The position numbers and the translations under genes are program-made. The notes below the pieces were generated by a model, which saw only the letters and a program-made list of their open reading frames with translations, had not been told where the DNA came from and did no database searches. Positions 52,703 through 62,483 of a DNA stretch of 64,000 nucleotides are shown in pieces. Origin of the DNA: Paraburkholderia rhizosphaerae (GTDB lineage Bacteria; Pseudomonadota; Gammaproteobacteria; Burkholderiales; Burkholderiaceae); assembly GCF_004366595.1 (NCBI RefSeq), contig NZ_SORE01000002.1, forward strand, positions 365,886-429,885, given 5' to 3'. Position 1 is the stretch's first letter; every line of letters begins with the position of its first letter.

Positions 52703-54235
52703 TTACCGTGTGTGCTCGTCCTGCGGCGAAGTGCGCATCGCGATCGGCTGGAACGGCACTGTCTGATCCGGCGTAGGCAGGTCTTGCGCCGACCAGCCGC
52801 CGCCCACCGCGCCGATCAGATCGACCGCCGCCTGCAGCCGGCGAGTCTTCACCTGAACCTTCGACAATTCAGCGTTTAATGCGGCGATTTGCGCGACCGT
52901 GACGTTGAGGTAGTCGTTCAGACCGCTCGTATAGAGCTGCATCGCGATGTCCTGTGCCTTCACCGACGCGCGGACGGCGTCGCTCTGCTGCTTGTACTCG
53001 GTGGCGAGCTTCGTCGTCAGCGATAATTGATCCTCGACCTGCTGGAACGCTTTGAGCACCGTCGACCGGTAGGTGTCCGCGGCCTGATGGAGCGAAGACC
53101 AGCTCTGCTGTTCCTCGGCCCGGCGCAGCCCGCCCTCGAATAACGGCAGCAACGCCGAAGCGCCGACGCTCCACAGGCTGTCCGGCAATGACGCAAGTCC
53201 GATGCCGTTGTCCTCGAAGCCGAAACTGGCGCTGAGCCGGATGTTCGGGTAGAACGCCGCGCGCGCAACACCGATCGCCGCGTTGGCCGCGGCCATTTCG
53301 CGCTCGGACGCCGCGATGTCGGGGCGCCGTTGCAGCAGCTCGGACGGTACGCCCACCGGGATCACAGGAATTGTCAGCGGTTTCAGATCGCCGGGCGGCA
53401 GCGAAAACGTCGACGGGTTCTGGCCTGCGAGTACCGCAATCGCATGCTCGAGGACGGCGCGTTGCGCTTCGATATCGGTATCGGCGGCCTGCGCCGTGGC
53501 CAGCTGGTCGCGAGCCCGCTCGAGATCGAGGCCGGAACCGATCTTGCCGGTGTAACGCAGCCTGGTGATGTTCACCGCATCGCGGTAGTAACCGAGTGTG
53601 TTCGTATAAACCGCTTGCTGCGCGTCGAGCCCGCGCAACATCATGTAGTCGCTTGCCAACTCCATCTCGAGACTGAGTCGTGCTGTTGCGACGAGCGCCG
53701 CGGTGGCCTGCGCGCTGGCCTTCGCAAAGTTGGTCCGGTTGCGAATCTCGCCCCAGAAATCGGGTTCCCAGCTCGCGGCCGCGCCATAACCTAGCGACGC
53801 CTCTTCAAGGGGCAGCGAAGGGCTCGACGCAAGGCTGTGGAAGAGGGTATGCGCCGACTCCGCGTTTTGCGATGCGAACGCTTGCGCGCTCAATTGCGGA
53901 AACAGTTGCGAACGGGCTTCGGCAACCACGTCGCGGGCCTGCGTATAAGTCTCCTGCGCTGCCTTCAGATCCGGATTCGCCGCGTCGAGTTCGGTTTCGA
54001 GCTGGTCGAGCTCAGTGTTGCCGAACATGTTCCACCACGGCCCATGCGCGAGCTCGTCGTCGGGATGGGCGAGCACGAACGGACCGGTTCCCTTGTAGCT
54101 CATCGGGAGCAGCGTCGTGTGCGGCGGTGTGTAGACGGGCGCGAGGCTGCAGCCGGCAAGCGGCGCGACAAGCGCCAGCAAGATGCCGACAAGCTTGCCG
54201 GCGCGGCCGGCAGCGGGTTTGACGTGGCGCTTCAT
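52703..54235 (-). CDS. NodT-type outer-membrane efflux lipoprotein
   Basis: A 510-aa TolC-like channel. Its lipobox LAGC is at about residue 29 after a signal helix, so it is a lipoprotein. The NodT pattern continues with WWNMFGNTELDQL, WEPDFWGEIRNRT and the late VGVPSELLQRRPDIAASER. It is the third gene of the RND operon and forms the outer-membrane exit. Its start overlaps the adaptor stop by four bases. Confidence 0.9.
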   Translation of the reverse strand: MKRHVKPAAGRAGKLVGILLALVAPLAGCSLAPVYTPPHTTLLPMSYKGTGPFVLAHPDDELAHGPWWNMFGNTELDQLETELDAANPDLKAAQETYTQARDVVAEARSQLFPQLSAQAFASQNAESAHTLFHSLASSPSLPLEEASLGYGAAASWEPDFWGEIRNRTNFAKASAQATAALVATARLSLEMELASDYMMLRGLDAQQAVYTNTLGYYRDAVNITRLRYTGKIGSGLDLERARDQLATAQAADTDIEAQRAVLEHAIAVLAGQNPSTFSLPPGDLKPLTIPVIPVGVPSELLQRRPDIAASEREMAAANAAIGVARAAFYPNIRLSASFGFEDNGIGLASLPDSLWSVGASALLPLFEGGLRRAEEQQSWSSLHQAADTYRSTVLKAFQQVEDQLSLTTKLATEYKQQSDAVRASVKAQDIAMQLYTSGLNDYLNVTVAQIAALNAELSKVQVKTRRLQAAVDLIGAVGGGWSAQDLPTPDQTVPFQPIAMRTSPQDEHTR

Positions 54236-55497
54236 TTGGAGTCGCTTCCAGCTGGGCCGGCATCGGCAAGTTTCTGACCAGCGGCTTGTGAGGATTGTGC
54301 GATCGCACCCGCCGGTCGGATGCCGGGCACGCCTTCGACGACTTCGACCTTCTGGCCGTCGAGTATTCCAGCTGAAGGACTGACGATGAACCGATCGGTC
54401 GGCTTCAGTCCCGAGAGAATCTGCACCCGCTGGCCAAGATTGAGCCCGAGCTTCACGTTCTGCAGATGCACCCGGTCGTGCGGTCCCACGAGCGCAATCT
54501 GCATGCCCTGTTCACGGAACACCAGCGCCTGTTCCGGCACGACGAGCACGTTCTGGTCGGAGGGTACTTTAAAGGTTACCGTCGCATATGTGCCGGGCCA
54601 CAACAGACGGTCGGGGTTATCGGCGACCAGTTCGGTAACGACCGTTCGGGTGCGCGGGTCGAATGCCTTCGCGGTGGTCAGCAGCTTCGCGTGGAACTGA
54701 CGCCCTGGATATTGCGGCACCGTGAAGGTCGCGTCGAGGCCGGGCTTTAGCATGTCGGAGTAATCCTGCGGCACCGACACGAACAGGCGCATCTCATGGA
54801 CGTCCGCCACCGAAAACAGTTCATCGGCGGCACCGCGGGAACTGACGTCGCCGCCTGCCGCGTTGACGTAGTTGCCGATGTCCGTATCGCGCGACGTGAT
54901 CACGCCGTCGAATGGCGCAACGATACTTTTAAACTGCTCGAGCGCATGGTAGCGCTCGACGTTGTGCTCCGCCGCCATCACCATCGCGTCCTTCGCGGCC
55001 GCATTCGCTGTCTTGATGTCGACGTCTTCCTGCGCGACCGCTTCTGTGCCGGCGAGTGCCTTCCAGCGCGTCGCGGTAACGTCCGCCAGCTTGCTATTGG
55101 TCTGCGCAACGGCGAGATCGGCAAGCGCTCCCTGATACTGCTGATCGACAGTCGGCGCATCGATCGTGGCGAGCAGTGCACCCTTCTTGACGAACGCTCC
55201 GTAGTCGACATACCACTTTTGCACATAACCCGACACTTGGGCATAGATCGGCGCGGTGTACCACGCGTTGACGTTGCCGGGCAGCGTGACGGTGCGCGTC
55301 GCGGGACCTCGCGCCGGCGCCATCACCTGCACCTGGGGCACTGACTCTTCGTCGGTTGCGGCTTTCAGGTCGACGAACGCGTCGTGCCGTTGAACGATGC
55401 CATGGACGACGAGACCGCCGAGAATCAGCGCGGCGACCATGACGGACCATTTAGCCCGGCTTTGGCTCGGCGCCAGCACCTCGCGAGGGATGTTCAT
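54232..55497 (-). CDS. RND efflux membrane fusion protein
   Basis: A 421-aa periplasmic adaptor. One membrane helix near residues 18-37 is followed by the barrel-sandwich hybrid (PIYAQVSGYVQKWYVDYGAF, IVAPFDGVITSRDTDIGNYV), a short alpha hairpin, a beta barrel and a membrane-proximal domain (LVVPEQALVFREQGMQIALV). It links pump and channel. Four-base overlaps with both neighbours show tight coupling. Confidence 0.9.
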   Translation of the reverse strand: MNIPREVLAPSQSRAKWSVMVAALILGGLVVHGIVQRHDAFVDLKAATDEESVPQVQVMAPARGPATRTVTLPGNVNAWYTAPIYAQVSGYVQKWYVDYGAFVKKGALLATIDAPTVDQQYQGALADLAVAQTNSKLADVTATRWKALAGTEAVAQEDVDIKTANAAAKDAMVMAAEHNVERYHALEQFKSIVAPFDGVITSRDTDIGNYVNAAGGDVSSRGAADELFSVADVHEMRLFVSVPQDYSDMLKPGLDATFTVPQYPGRQFHAKLLTTAKAFDPRTRTVVTELVADNPDRLLWPGTYATVTFKVPSDQNVLVVPEQALVFREQGMQIALVGPHDRVHLQNVKLGLNLGQRVQILSGLKPTDRFIVSPSAGILDGQKVEVVEGVPGIRPAGAIAQSSQAAGQKLADAGPAGSDSK

Positions 55498-58400
55498 AGA
55501 TGAGACTCCGTGGGGGCGTCTTTGACGTTGCGATGCATGATCGCGAACACACAGGGGACAAATAGCAAAGTGGCGAATGTGGCGATCAGCAGACCGCCGA
55601 TCACGGCCCGGCCGAGCGGCGCGTTCTGCGAATTGCTCAGCGACATCGGCAGCATGCCGATGATCATTGCGAGCGCGGTCATCAGCACGGGCCGGATGCG
55701 CGCATAGCCTGCTTCGATCGCGGCGGCCACCGCATCGCCGTGCGCGGCCAGTCGCTCGCGCGCGAACGACACCACCAGAATCGAGTTTGCCGTCGCGGTG
55801 CCCATGCACATGATTGCGCCGGTGAGCGCAGGCACGGACAGGTTCGTATGCGTGAGAAAGAGGCTCCACGCGATGCCTGCGAGTGCGCCCGGCAGCGCGG
55901 TGATGATGATGAACGGATCGAGCCAGGACTGAAAATTGATGACGATCACCAGGTACACCAGCAGCACCGATATCGCGAGGCCCCCGAGCAGTTGCCCATA
56001 GGCGTTCTTCATCGTCGTCGCCTGGCCGCGCAAATGAACGCTCGCACCGCGTGGCAACTGCGCCTGCATCTGGTTCACGACCTTTTCGACGTCGCCTTCG
56101 ACTGCGCCCAGATCGCGTTGCTGGTTGCTGACGTACACGTCGACCACCGGCAGGATGTTGAAGTGTGATACGACGAGCGGCGAACCGGTCTGCGAGATCG
56201 TGCCGAGCGCGCCGAGCAGTTGTGTGCTGCTGCCGCTCGGTGAGCCGTTGCCTTGATCGATAGGGATCGTCTCGAGGTCGTTCATCGACGAGAGCTGGTC
56301 TTGCGGCGTCTGCAGATTGACGAGGTGCGACACGCCGTTGGTCGTGTCGAGCCAGTACGTCGGCGCCGTTTGCCCGCTGCCGGAGAGCGTCGCGAGTGCG
56401 TTGTTTGCGATGCTCGCCTCGGTCAGATTCACGCCGGACGCAAAACTGCGGTCTGCATCTACTTTCAGCGTCGGCGCGTTGAACACCTGCTGAACATGTA
56501 CATCGGCTGCACCAGGAATCTGGCGCAGACGCGCGGCAAGCTTCTGCGCGAAGGCCATGTTAGCCAGTTGTCCGCGGCCGGAAATCTGCACGTCGATCGG
56601 CGCGGGCAAGCCGAAATTCAGGATCTTCGCGGTGATGTCGCCCGGCAGAAACGAGAACTGCGTGCCGGGGAACATCTTCGGCAGGTCGCGGCGCAGCTTC
56701 GCGCGGTATTCGTCCACCGGCGACGCCTCATTTTTGAGGCTGATCGTAACGTCGCAGTCCTGTGGTCCGATGGTGCCGTCCGAGTTGTACGCTTCGTTGG
56801 TGCTGCTAGTGGGCAAGCCACAGTTGTCGACCAGATTCGTGACCTGGCCAGGCAAGGTGCGGCGAATGCCATGATTCACCAGGTCCGCGATTTTTCCGGT
56901 GTCTTCGAGCCGGGTGCCGGCTGGCGCGCGCATGTGCATATCGATCTCGTCCGACTTGATACTCGGGAAGAAGTCGCGGCCGAGAAAACCCACGAGACCC
57001 ATCGATGCAACCGCACATGCGACGAACACCAGTACAAAGCGTTTGCGGTGAAATAGTGCGAGCGTCAGCACATCGCGATATCTCTCGCGAAAGGCGGTGA
57101 AACGCTGCTCGAAGCCGCGCTGGAAGCGTTTGAAGAAACCCGGATTAGCACCCGCACGGCCGTGGCCATGCCCGTGACCGTGTCCGTGACCGTGTCCGTG
57201 TCCGTGCGGAAGGTGCAATTGCCCGCGCAGCAGCCATGCGGCCATCGTCGGCACCAGCGTGCGCGACAATATGAACGACGCGAGCATGGCATAGATGATC
57301 GCCTCGGCGAGCGGACGGAACAGGTAGCCGGAAATGCCGCCGAGCTGAAACATCGGCAGCCACACAATGCATATGCAAAGCGTCGCGACGAGCGTCGGTA
57401 CGACGATCTGATTGGCGGCCGCGATAATGCCCGGCTCCAGTTCCTCGCCTGTTTCGAGGTGTGCGTCGATATTTTCGATCATCACCGTCGCATCGTCGAC
57501 GAGAATCCCCACCGCGAGCGCGAGTCCGCCTAGTGTCATCACGTTGATCGTCTGACCGGTCAGGTGCAGCATGATGACCGAGCACAGAATCGCAAGCGGA
57601 ATGGACGTCGCGACGATCAGCGTCGAGCGCCAGCTGCCGAGAAAGAGCAGCACCGTCAAGCCCGTGAGCACGGCTGCGGTAATCATCTCCTGCACGACGT
57701 CGCGCACCGAATCCTTCACGAACCCGGAAGTGTCGTTGAGCGGAGTGATCTTCACGCCGGCCGGCAGTGTCTTGACGATGGCGGGCAGCGCCTTCTTGAT
57801 ACCTGCGACGACGGACAGCGTCGACGCATCGCCGCTTTTCAGAATCTCGATAAGCACCGACTGCTTGCCTTTTACCAGCACCGCATTGATTTGCGGTGGC
57901 GAGCCGCGGTGCACGTACGCGACGTCCCGCAGGTAAACCGTCGCGCCGTTCACGGTCTTGATAGGCATGTTGTTGAACGACGGCACCGCGACCGGCGTCG
58001 AGTTGGTCTGCACCATGAAATCGAGTGCGCCGATCTTCTGGTCGCCGGCCGGCAACACGACGTTCTCTTTCGCGAGCGCATGTGCGACGTCAGTGGCCGA
58101 CAGACCATGCGCGAGCAGCTTCGCCTGGTTCAGATCGATTTCGACGTTCAGCGAACTGCCACCGTACGGATTCGGAATCGCCGTGCCCGGCACCGACACG
58201 AGCGCCGGCCGGATCAGATTGGACGCCATATCGTAGATCTGCGCGGCCGTCATGCTGGGCGCGGAGACCTGCAGAAACAGCACCGGCACCGACGATGCGC
58301 TATACGAAAGCACCTGCGGTGGCGTGATGCCGGCCGGCATCTGCTTGAGCACGGTCTGCGAGACCGCGGTCACCTGTGCCTGAGCGGCCGCGATGTTGGT

Positions 58401-58700
58401 GCCCGGCTGGAAGAAGATTTTCACGACGCCGGTCCCATACAGCGACTGGCTTTCGATGTGTTCGATGTTCGCGACCGTCGTTGTCAATGCGCGCTCGTAG
58501 TAGTAGACGACGCGCCCTGACATGTCCTGCGGAGCCAGGCCGGTGTATGACCACACGACCGCGACGACTGGAATCCGGATCGCCGGAAAGATATCCGTCG
58601 GCGTCTTCATTATCGCCATCACGCCAGTGAGCACGATGAGGATGCTCATCACCACGAAGGTGAGCGGACGGCGCAGGGCAACCAGGACAATGGCGTTCAT
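55494..58700 (-). CDS. RND multidrug efflux pump (HAE1-like) with His-Gly tract
   Basis: A 1068-aa RND permease with 12 helices and two large periplasmic loops. The TM4 proton-relay Asp pair is intact (GILVDDATVMIENID). Between TM6 and TM7, about residues 499-514, is an uninterrupted (His-Gly)8 tract not expected in this family. The pump gene comes first, before adaptor and channel. The ATG at 58700 gives the standard NAIVLVALRRPLTF start. An AraC-type regulator is divergent from it. Substrate unknown; drugs or solvents are likely for the HAE1 class. Confidence 0.9.
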   Translation of the reverse strand: MNAIVLVALRRPLTFVVMSILIVLTGVMAIMKTPTDIFPAIRIPVVAVVWSYTGLAPQDMSGRVVYYYERALTTTVANIEHIESQSLYGTGVVKIFFQPGTNIAAAQAQVTAVSQTVLKQMPAGITPPQVLSYSASSVPVLFLQVSAPSMTAAQIYDMASNLIRPALVSVPGTAIPNPYGGSSLNVEIDLNQAKLLAHGLSATDVAHALAKENVVLPAGDQKIGALDFMVQTNSTPVAVPSFNNMPIKTVNGATVYLRDVAYVHRGSPPQINAVLVKGKQSVLIEILKSGDASTLSVVAGIKKALPAIVKTLPAGVKITPLNDTSGFVKDSVRDVVQEMITAAVLTGLTVLLFLGSWRSTLIVATSIPLAILCSVIMLHLTGQTINVMTLGGLALAVGILVDDATVMIENIDAHLETGEELEPGIIAAANQIVVPTLVATLCICIVWLPMFQLGGISGYLFRPLAEAIIYAMLASFILSRTLVPTMAAWLLRGQLHLPHGHGHGHGHGHGHGHGRAGANPGFFKRFQRGFEQRFTAFRERYRDVLTLALFHRKRFVLVFVACAVASMGLVGFLGRDFFPSIKSDEIDMHMRAPAGTRLEDTGKIADLVNHGIRRTLPGQVTNLVDNCGLPTSSTNEAYNSDGTIGPQDCDVTISLKNEASPVDEYRAKLRRDLPKMFPGTQFSFLPGDITAKILNFGLPAPIDVQISGRGQLANMAFAQKLAARLRQIPGAADVHVQQVFNAPTLKVDADRSFASGVNLTEASIANNALATLSGSGQTAPTYWLDTTNGVSHLVNLQTPQDQLSSMNDLETIPIDQGNGSPSGSSTQLLGALGTISQTGSPLVVSHFNILPVVDVYVSNQQRDLGAVEGDVEKVVNQMQAQLPRGASVHLRGQATTMKNAYGQLLGGLAISVLLVYLVIVINFQSWLDPFIIITALPGALAGIAWSLFLTHTNLSVPALTGAIMCMGTATANSILVVSFARERLAAHGDAVAAAIEAGYARIRPVLMTALAMIIGMLPMSLSNSQNAPLGRAVIGGLLIATFATLLFVPCVFAIMHRNVKDAPTESHL
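57159..57206 (-). repeat. 6-bp tandem repeat encoding (His-Gly)8 in the RND pump
   Basis: Forty-eight bases of imperfect CCGTGT/CCGTGA-type hexamers (plus strand) encode eight His-Gly units. Codon variation among copies suggests the array has been kept for some time rather than just expanded. Copy change would keep the frame. Confidence 0.9.
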
Positions 58701-59243
58701 GAAATGGTATCGGCGGCTTCGGGTTGAATCTGGACGTTGGACCCGCTTGGTCGTCAATGCCGGCCGGCACGCGCGCACGTTGACACGCGCGCCCGCCTCG
58801 GCGGGCGCGACTGACGATCGGGACGGGAAAGCGCGTGGCCGGACGCGCGACGGCTACGGGGCTAGAGTGCGCTGTGGCAAAAGCAGGCCGCGGTGTGCGT
58901 GACGGTCACTACGTAATCGGTTGCGCTCGCGCGCGGTGACGGCTCGGGAATGGGATTGCATCGCGTGGAGCTGATTCATGGTCGAACGCCGGTGGACTGA
59001 GAACATGTGCATGATCGGTGTTTTCGACTAACGCACGTTTGCCATCTTGATGAAAGATTCTTTATTTTCGACGGCGACGCGGGCAGGCCACCGATCGGTC
59101 GCGCGTGCACGGCTACGGCTGCGCCGCGGCCCCGAGCGCACTCTTTGGGCCCATCTCCGACTTCTGGCCGGCGCTGCGGCAAGCTCTCGGCCAACGTGCT
59201 AATCTCGCACGGTTTCGATATCTGACAGGGCAAAACGGACACC
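58701..59243. promoter_or_regulatory. Divergent region between RND operon and AraC regulator
   Basis: About 540 bp with no recognised gene. Both the pump operon and the regulator start from it, so operators for the AraC protein are expected here. The stretch 59040-59075 is AT-richer and a likely promoter position. Confidence 0.4.
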
Positions 59244-59993
59244 ATGGACGTCATCGATCCGAATGTCGTGCCGCGTCCCGTCTTCGTGCTCGCCGACCGG
59301 CACGACGCGCTGGACAAGCCATGGCAAGCGGAGCGCCGCGCGCAATTCGTGCACGTTAGCGAGGGAGTGTTGACTGTGCGCACCGATACAGGACTATGGG
59401 TGGTGCCGCCGCATCACGCGGTATGGCTGCTGCCGGGCGCGCTGCATCGCGCGACATCGCTGAATCCGGTTGTCACCCATACGCTGTACGCGGACACGGA
59501 GGTCGTGCCGGTGCCCGCCGAAAATTGCGTGGTGTCGGTTGAGCCGCTCGTCGACGAATTGCTGCTCGCGGCCGCGCAATTCGGCGCGGACTATCGGCCT
59601 GACAGTCCCGAATCGCGGCTGATCGACGTGATCGTCGACCGGCTGCCGCTGCTTGCCCACGCGGCTCTTTCGTTGCAGTACCCGCGCGACCGGCGAATCC
59701 TGCGTATCGCCGATGCGCTGATCGCGCATCCGGCGCAGTCCGGCGTGCTGGACGAACTCGCGGCGGACGCCGGCGTGACCGCGCGCACCGCTGCGCGGCT
59801 GTTCGTGAAGGAAACCGGGCTCACGTTCGGGCAATGGCGGCAGCAATTGCGTCTGCTGGTCGCGCTCGAGCGGCTCGGCGCCGGCACCAGCGTGACGCGC
59901 GTCGCACTCGACGTCGGCTATAACGACGTCTCGTCGTTTATCGCGGTCTTCAAGGATTCGCTCGGCGAAACGCCCGCCCGCTACTTCCGCTGA
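59244..59993 (+). CDS. AraC-family regulator, probable controller of the RND operon
   Basis: A 249-aa regulator. The N-terminal cupin-like domain (GLWVVPPHHAVWLLPGALHR) is followed by a C-terminal AraC domain with two helix-turn-helices (DELAADAGVTARTAARLF and RVALDVGYNDVSSFIAVFKD) ending in GETPARYFR. Its divergent position by the efflux operon makes it the likely local regulator. Confidence 0.87.
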   Translation: MDVIDPNVVPRPVFVLADRHDALDKPWQAERRAQFVHVSEGVLTVRTDTGLWVVPPHHAVWLLPGALHRATSLNPVVTHTLYADTEVVPVPAENCVVSVEPLVDELLLAAAQFGADYRPDSPESRLIDVIVDRLPLLAHAALSLQYPRDRRILRIADALIAHPAQSGVLDELAADAGVTARTAARLFVKETGLTFGQWRQQLRLLVALERLGAGTSVTRVALDVGYNDVSSFIAVFKDSLGETPARYFR

Positions 59994-60397
59994 AACGGGC
60001 TTGCCTGGCCAGGCCCCGTCACGAGTCGATGCGCGCCGGTCGCCTACGCCGCCTTGCGTCGGGTGAGCGATTACGGGCGATCGCCGGCGCTGGGTTCGCC
60101 GGCGCGGTAATAACCGGCGAGTGGCGGCGTCTGGATCCATTCATGCGTTCGTGCGCAACGAAACCTCGTGGGCGCCGGACGATTGCGCGAAACGCGCTGC
60201 GAATGAAGGCTTTTTGTAGGTTTTTCGAGCCCTGCGGTCGCTACGGTGCGCTAAAGATTATCCGCATGCCGCCGTTAACGGCTGTCATAAGCCTGAAAAA
60301 CATGCCCGACGCACGAGACGGCGTAGCGCCCACCCGCGCGTTCGAGAGTTTCGTGCCGCCCGCAAGGCGGCCAACCACACACCTACAGAGCCGACAT
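59994..60397. other. Intergenic region upstream of the MreB-like gene
   Basis: About 400 bp. The MreB-like frame is open for part of it, but no family residues appear before 60398, so it is treated as non-coding. No hairpin or RNA was recognised. Confidence 0.35.
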
Positions 60398-61468
60398 ATG
60401 GCGCGATCGATGCCGCAAGCTTCGCCGAACCACACTTCGTTTTTCGGACGCCTGTTCCGCTACTCCGTTGCCGTGGACCTCGGCACGGCCAATACGCTGA
60501 TTTACACCGACGACGGCGGCATCGTCGTGAATCAGCCTTCGGTTGTGTGTTTTCAGAAGCAGATGTCGGCGGAAGGGCGCAGGCGTGTCGCGGCGGTCGG
60601 CGCGGAGGCGAAGCAGATGCTCGGCCGGGCGCCCGGCAACCTCGAGCCGGTGCGGCCGATGCGGCACGGCGTGATTGCGAATTTCCCGGCGGCCGAACAT
60701 ATGATTCGCCAGTTCGTCGATATGGCGAAGCCGCGGCCTTTCTTTGCACGGCGCGCCGCCTTCACGATTTGCGTGCCGGCTGGCGCGACCCAGGTCGAGC
60801 GGCGCGCGATCCGCGAGGCGGCGGTGGCCGCGGGCGCGTGGAAGGTCAATCTGATCGAGGAATCGCTCGCGTCGGCGGTCGGCGCGGGATTACCGGTGTC
60901 GGAGGCGACCGGCTCGATGGTCGTCGATATCGGCGGCGGCACGACGGAAATCGGCGTGATCGCGCTGGGCGGCATCGCGTATAGCGGGTCGATCCGCATC
61001 GGCGGCGATCAGTTCGACCAGGCAATCGTCAACTATGTGCGCAGTATGTATGGCGTGGTGCTCGGCGAGCAAACCGCCGAGCACGTGAAGAAAACCATCG
61101 GGTCGGCGTTGCGCGACGCGCATGTGCAGAAGATGTTCGCGACCGGCCGCAGTGTCGACGACGGCCTGCCGCGCACGATCGAGATCAGCACGGAGGACGT
61201 TGCCGATGCGATCGTCGTGCCGTTGCGCCAGATTCTGGTTGCGGTGAAGGCGGCGCTCGAGAATGCGCCGCCCGAACTGGTCACCGACATCGCGCACGCA
61301 GGCATCATGCTGACCGGCGGCGGCGCGCTGCTCGGCAATCTGACGCGTTATCTCGCCGGTGAACTCGGTCTCGACGTTCGCGTCGCCGACGAGCCGCTGA
61401 CCTGTGCGGTGCGCGGCGCCGGCGCGGCGGCCGAAGCGGGCCTGATCGACGCCTACGTGTACGAGTGA
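60398..61468 (+). CDS. MreB-like actin homolog, stand-alone copy
   Basis: A 356-aa bacterial actin. The phosphate-binding loops are seen in VAVDLGTANTLIYTDDGG and VVDIGGGTTEIGVIALGG, with the nucleotide-site GIMLTGGGALLGNLTRYL near 300. The ends and core match MreB in length. It is not followed by mreC or mreD, so it is a second copy outside the mreBCD operon rather than the housekeeping gene. A role in cell shape under special conditions is possible. The start is weakly supported; 60410 is an alternative. Confidence 0.85.
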   Translation: MARSMPQASPNHTSFFGRLFRYSVAVDLGTANTLIYTDDGGIVVNQPSVVCFQKQMSAEGRRRVAAVGAEAKQMLGRAPGNLEPVRPMRHGVIANFPAAEHMIRQFVDMAKPRPFFARRAAFTICVPAGATQVERRAIREAAVAAGAWKVNLIEESLASAVGAGLPVSEATGSMVVDIGGGTTEIGVIALGGIAYSGSIRIGGDQFDQAIVNYVRSMYGVVLGEQTAEHVKKTIGSALRDAHVQKMFATGRSVDDGLPRTIEISTEDVADAIVVPLRQILVAVKAALENAPPELVTDIAHAGIMLTGGGALLGNLTRYLAGELGLDVRVADEPLTCAVRGAGAAAEAGLIDAYVYE

Positions 61469-61551
61469 CCGGGTGAACGCGCGGGGCGGCCGCGCCGCTG
61501 CGCGCGCCCGCCGCGATGCGCACCACCGGAGGCTGTGGGACAATTGCGGCC

Positions 61552-62421
61552 GTGAATGCTCCCGTACCTCTCCCCCTGACTGCTTTAACGCCATCATTCG
61601 TCGAGCTGAGCAACGGCCTGCAGATGCCGTATGTCGAGCGCGGCGACGGCGAACTGCTGCTGTTCGTGCATGGCTCGTTGTGCGACTACCGCTACTGGCA
61701 GCCGCAGCTCGACGGCCTGTCTGACCGCTACCGGTGCGTCGCGGTGAGCCTTACGCACTATTGGCCCAATGTCGATACACCGACGCGCGTGCCGTTCAGC
61801 TGGAGCCGCCACGCCGATGAACTCGCCGAATTCCTCGAGCGGCTCGACGCGGGGCCGGCGCATGTGATTGGCCATTCGCGCGGCGGCTGTGTGTCGTTTC
61901 ACTTCGCGCGCCGGCACGCGCGGCATCTGCGCACACTCACACTTGCGGACCCGGGCGGGCCATTACAGATTGCCGGCCGTCCGCTCGCGCGCTTGCCGGA
62001 AACGGTGAACGCGCTGCGCGCGCGAGCCGCGCATTTGATCGAAGAAGGGAACGTGGAGGCGGGCTTGCAGCTCTTTGTCGATTCGGTGAGCCGTCCCGGA
62101 TTCTGGTCAAAGAGTACGGGCGCATTCCGCACGATGGCGACCGACAATGCACATACGCTTGCACGCCAGTTTCGCGACCCGCTACCGGCTTATGTGCCTG
62201 ACGAAGCTTCGCAGGTCCGCTGCCCGGTGCTGCTGATCGACGGTGAAAAGAGCCCGGACATGTTCAGACGCACCGTCAACGCACTTGCTTCATGGTGCCC
62301 GGATGCGCGCCGCAACACGGTGAACGGCGCGTCCCACGGAATGAATCTCGCGCATCCGGCTGCATTCAATCGCTACGTCGACGAATTCGTGCGGACGGCA
62401 ACGACTGCCGCTCGCGCGTGA
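61552..62421 (+). CDS. Alpha/beta hydrolase
   Basis: A 289-aa serine hydrolase. The oxyanion region LLLFVHGSLCDYRYW, nucleophile elbow GHSRGG, acid LLIDGEKSPD and His in NGASHGMNLAH form a complete triad. Substrate unknown; the fold is like that of enol-lactone or epoxide hydrolase relatives. The start is uncertain: GTG 61552 has a GGGA about 11 bases upstream, while an ATG at 61516 lies before any family residues. A hairpin follows the stop. Confidence 0.82.
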   Translation: MNAPVPLPLTALTPSFVELSNGLQMPYVERGDGELLLFVHGSLCDYRYWQPQLDGLSDRYRCVAVSLTHYWPNVDTPTRVPFSWSRHADELAEFLERLDAGPAHVIGHSRGGCVSFHFARRHARHLRTLTLADPGGPLQIAGRPLARLPETVNALRARAAHLIEEGNVEAGLQLFVDSVSRPGFWSKSTGAFRTMATDNAHTLARQFRDPLPAYVPDEASQVRCPVLLIDGEKSPDMFRRTVNALASWCPDARRNTVNGASHGMNLAHPAAFNRYVDEFVRTATTAARA

Positions 62422-62431
62422 CCGTCCGCTG

Positions 62432-62474
62432 GACCCAAACGCGCGCCGCACGTCGCGCGGCCTGCGTTTGGGTC
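62432..62474. terminator. Inverted repeat between convergent genes, probable terminator
   Basis: GACCCAAACGC at 62432-62442 pairs with GCGTTTGGGTC at 62464-62474, a perfect 11-bp stem around a GC-rich 21-base loop that can pair further. It lies ten bases from each of the two convergent stops. Only a weak T-rich stretch follows, so efficiency is uncertain. Confidence 0.55.
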
Positions 62475-62483
62475 GCTTTCGCC

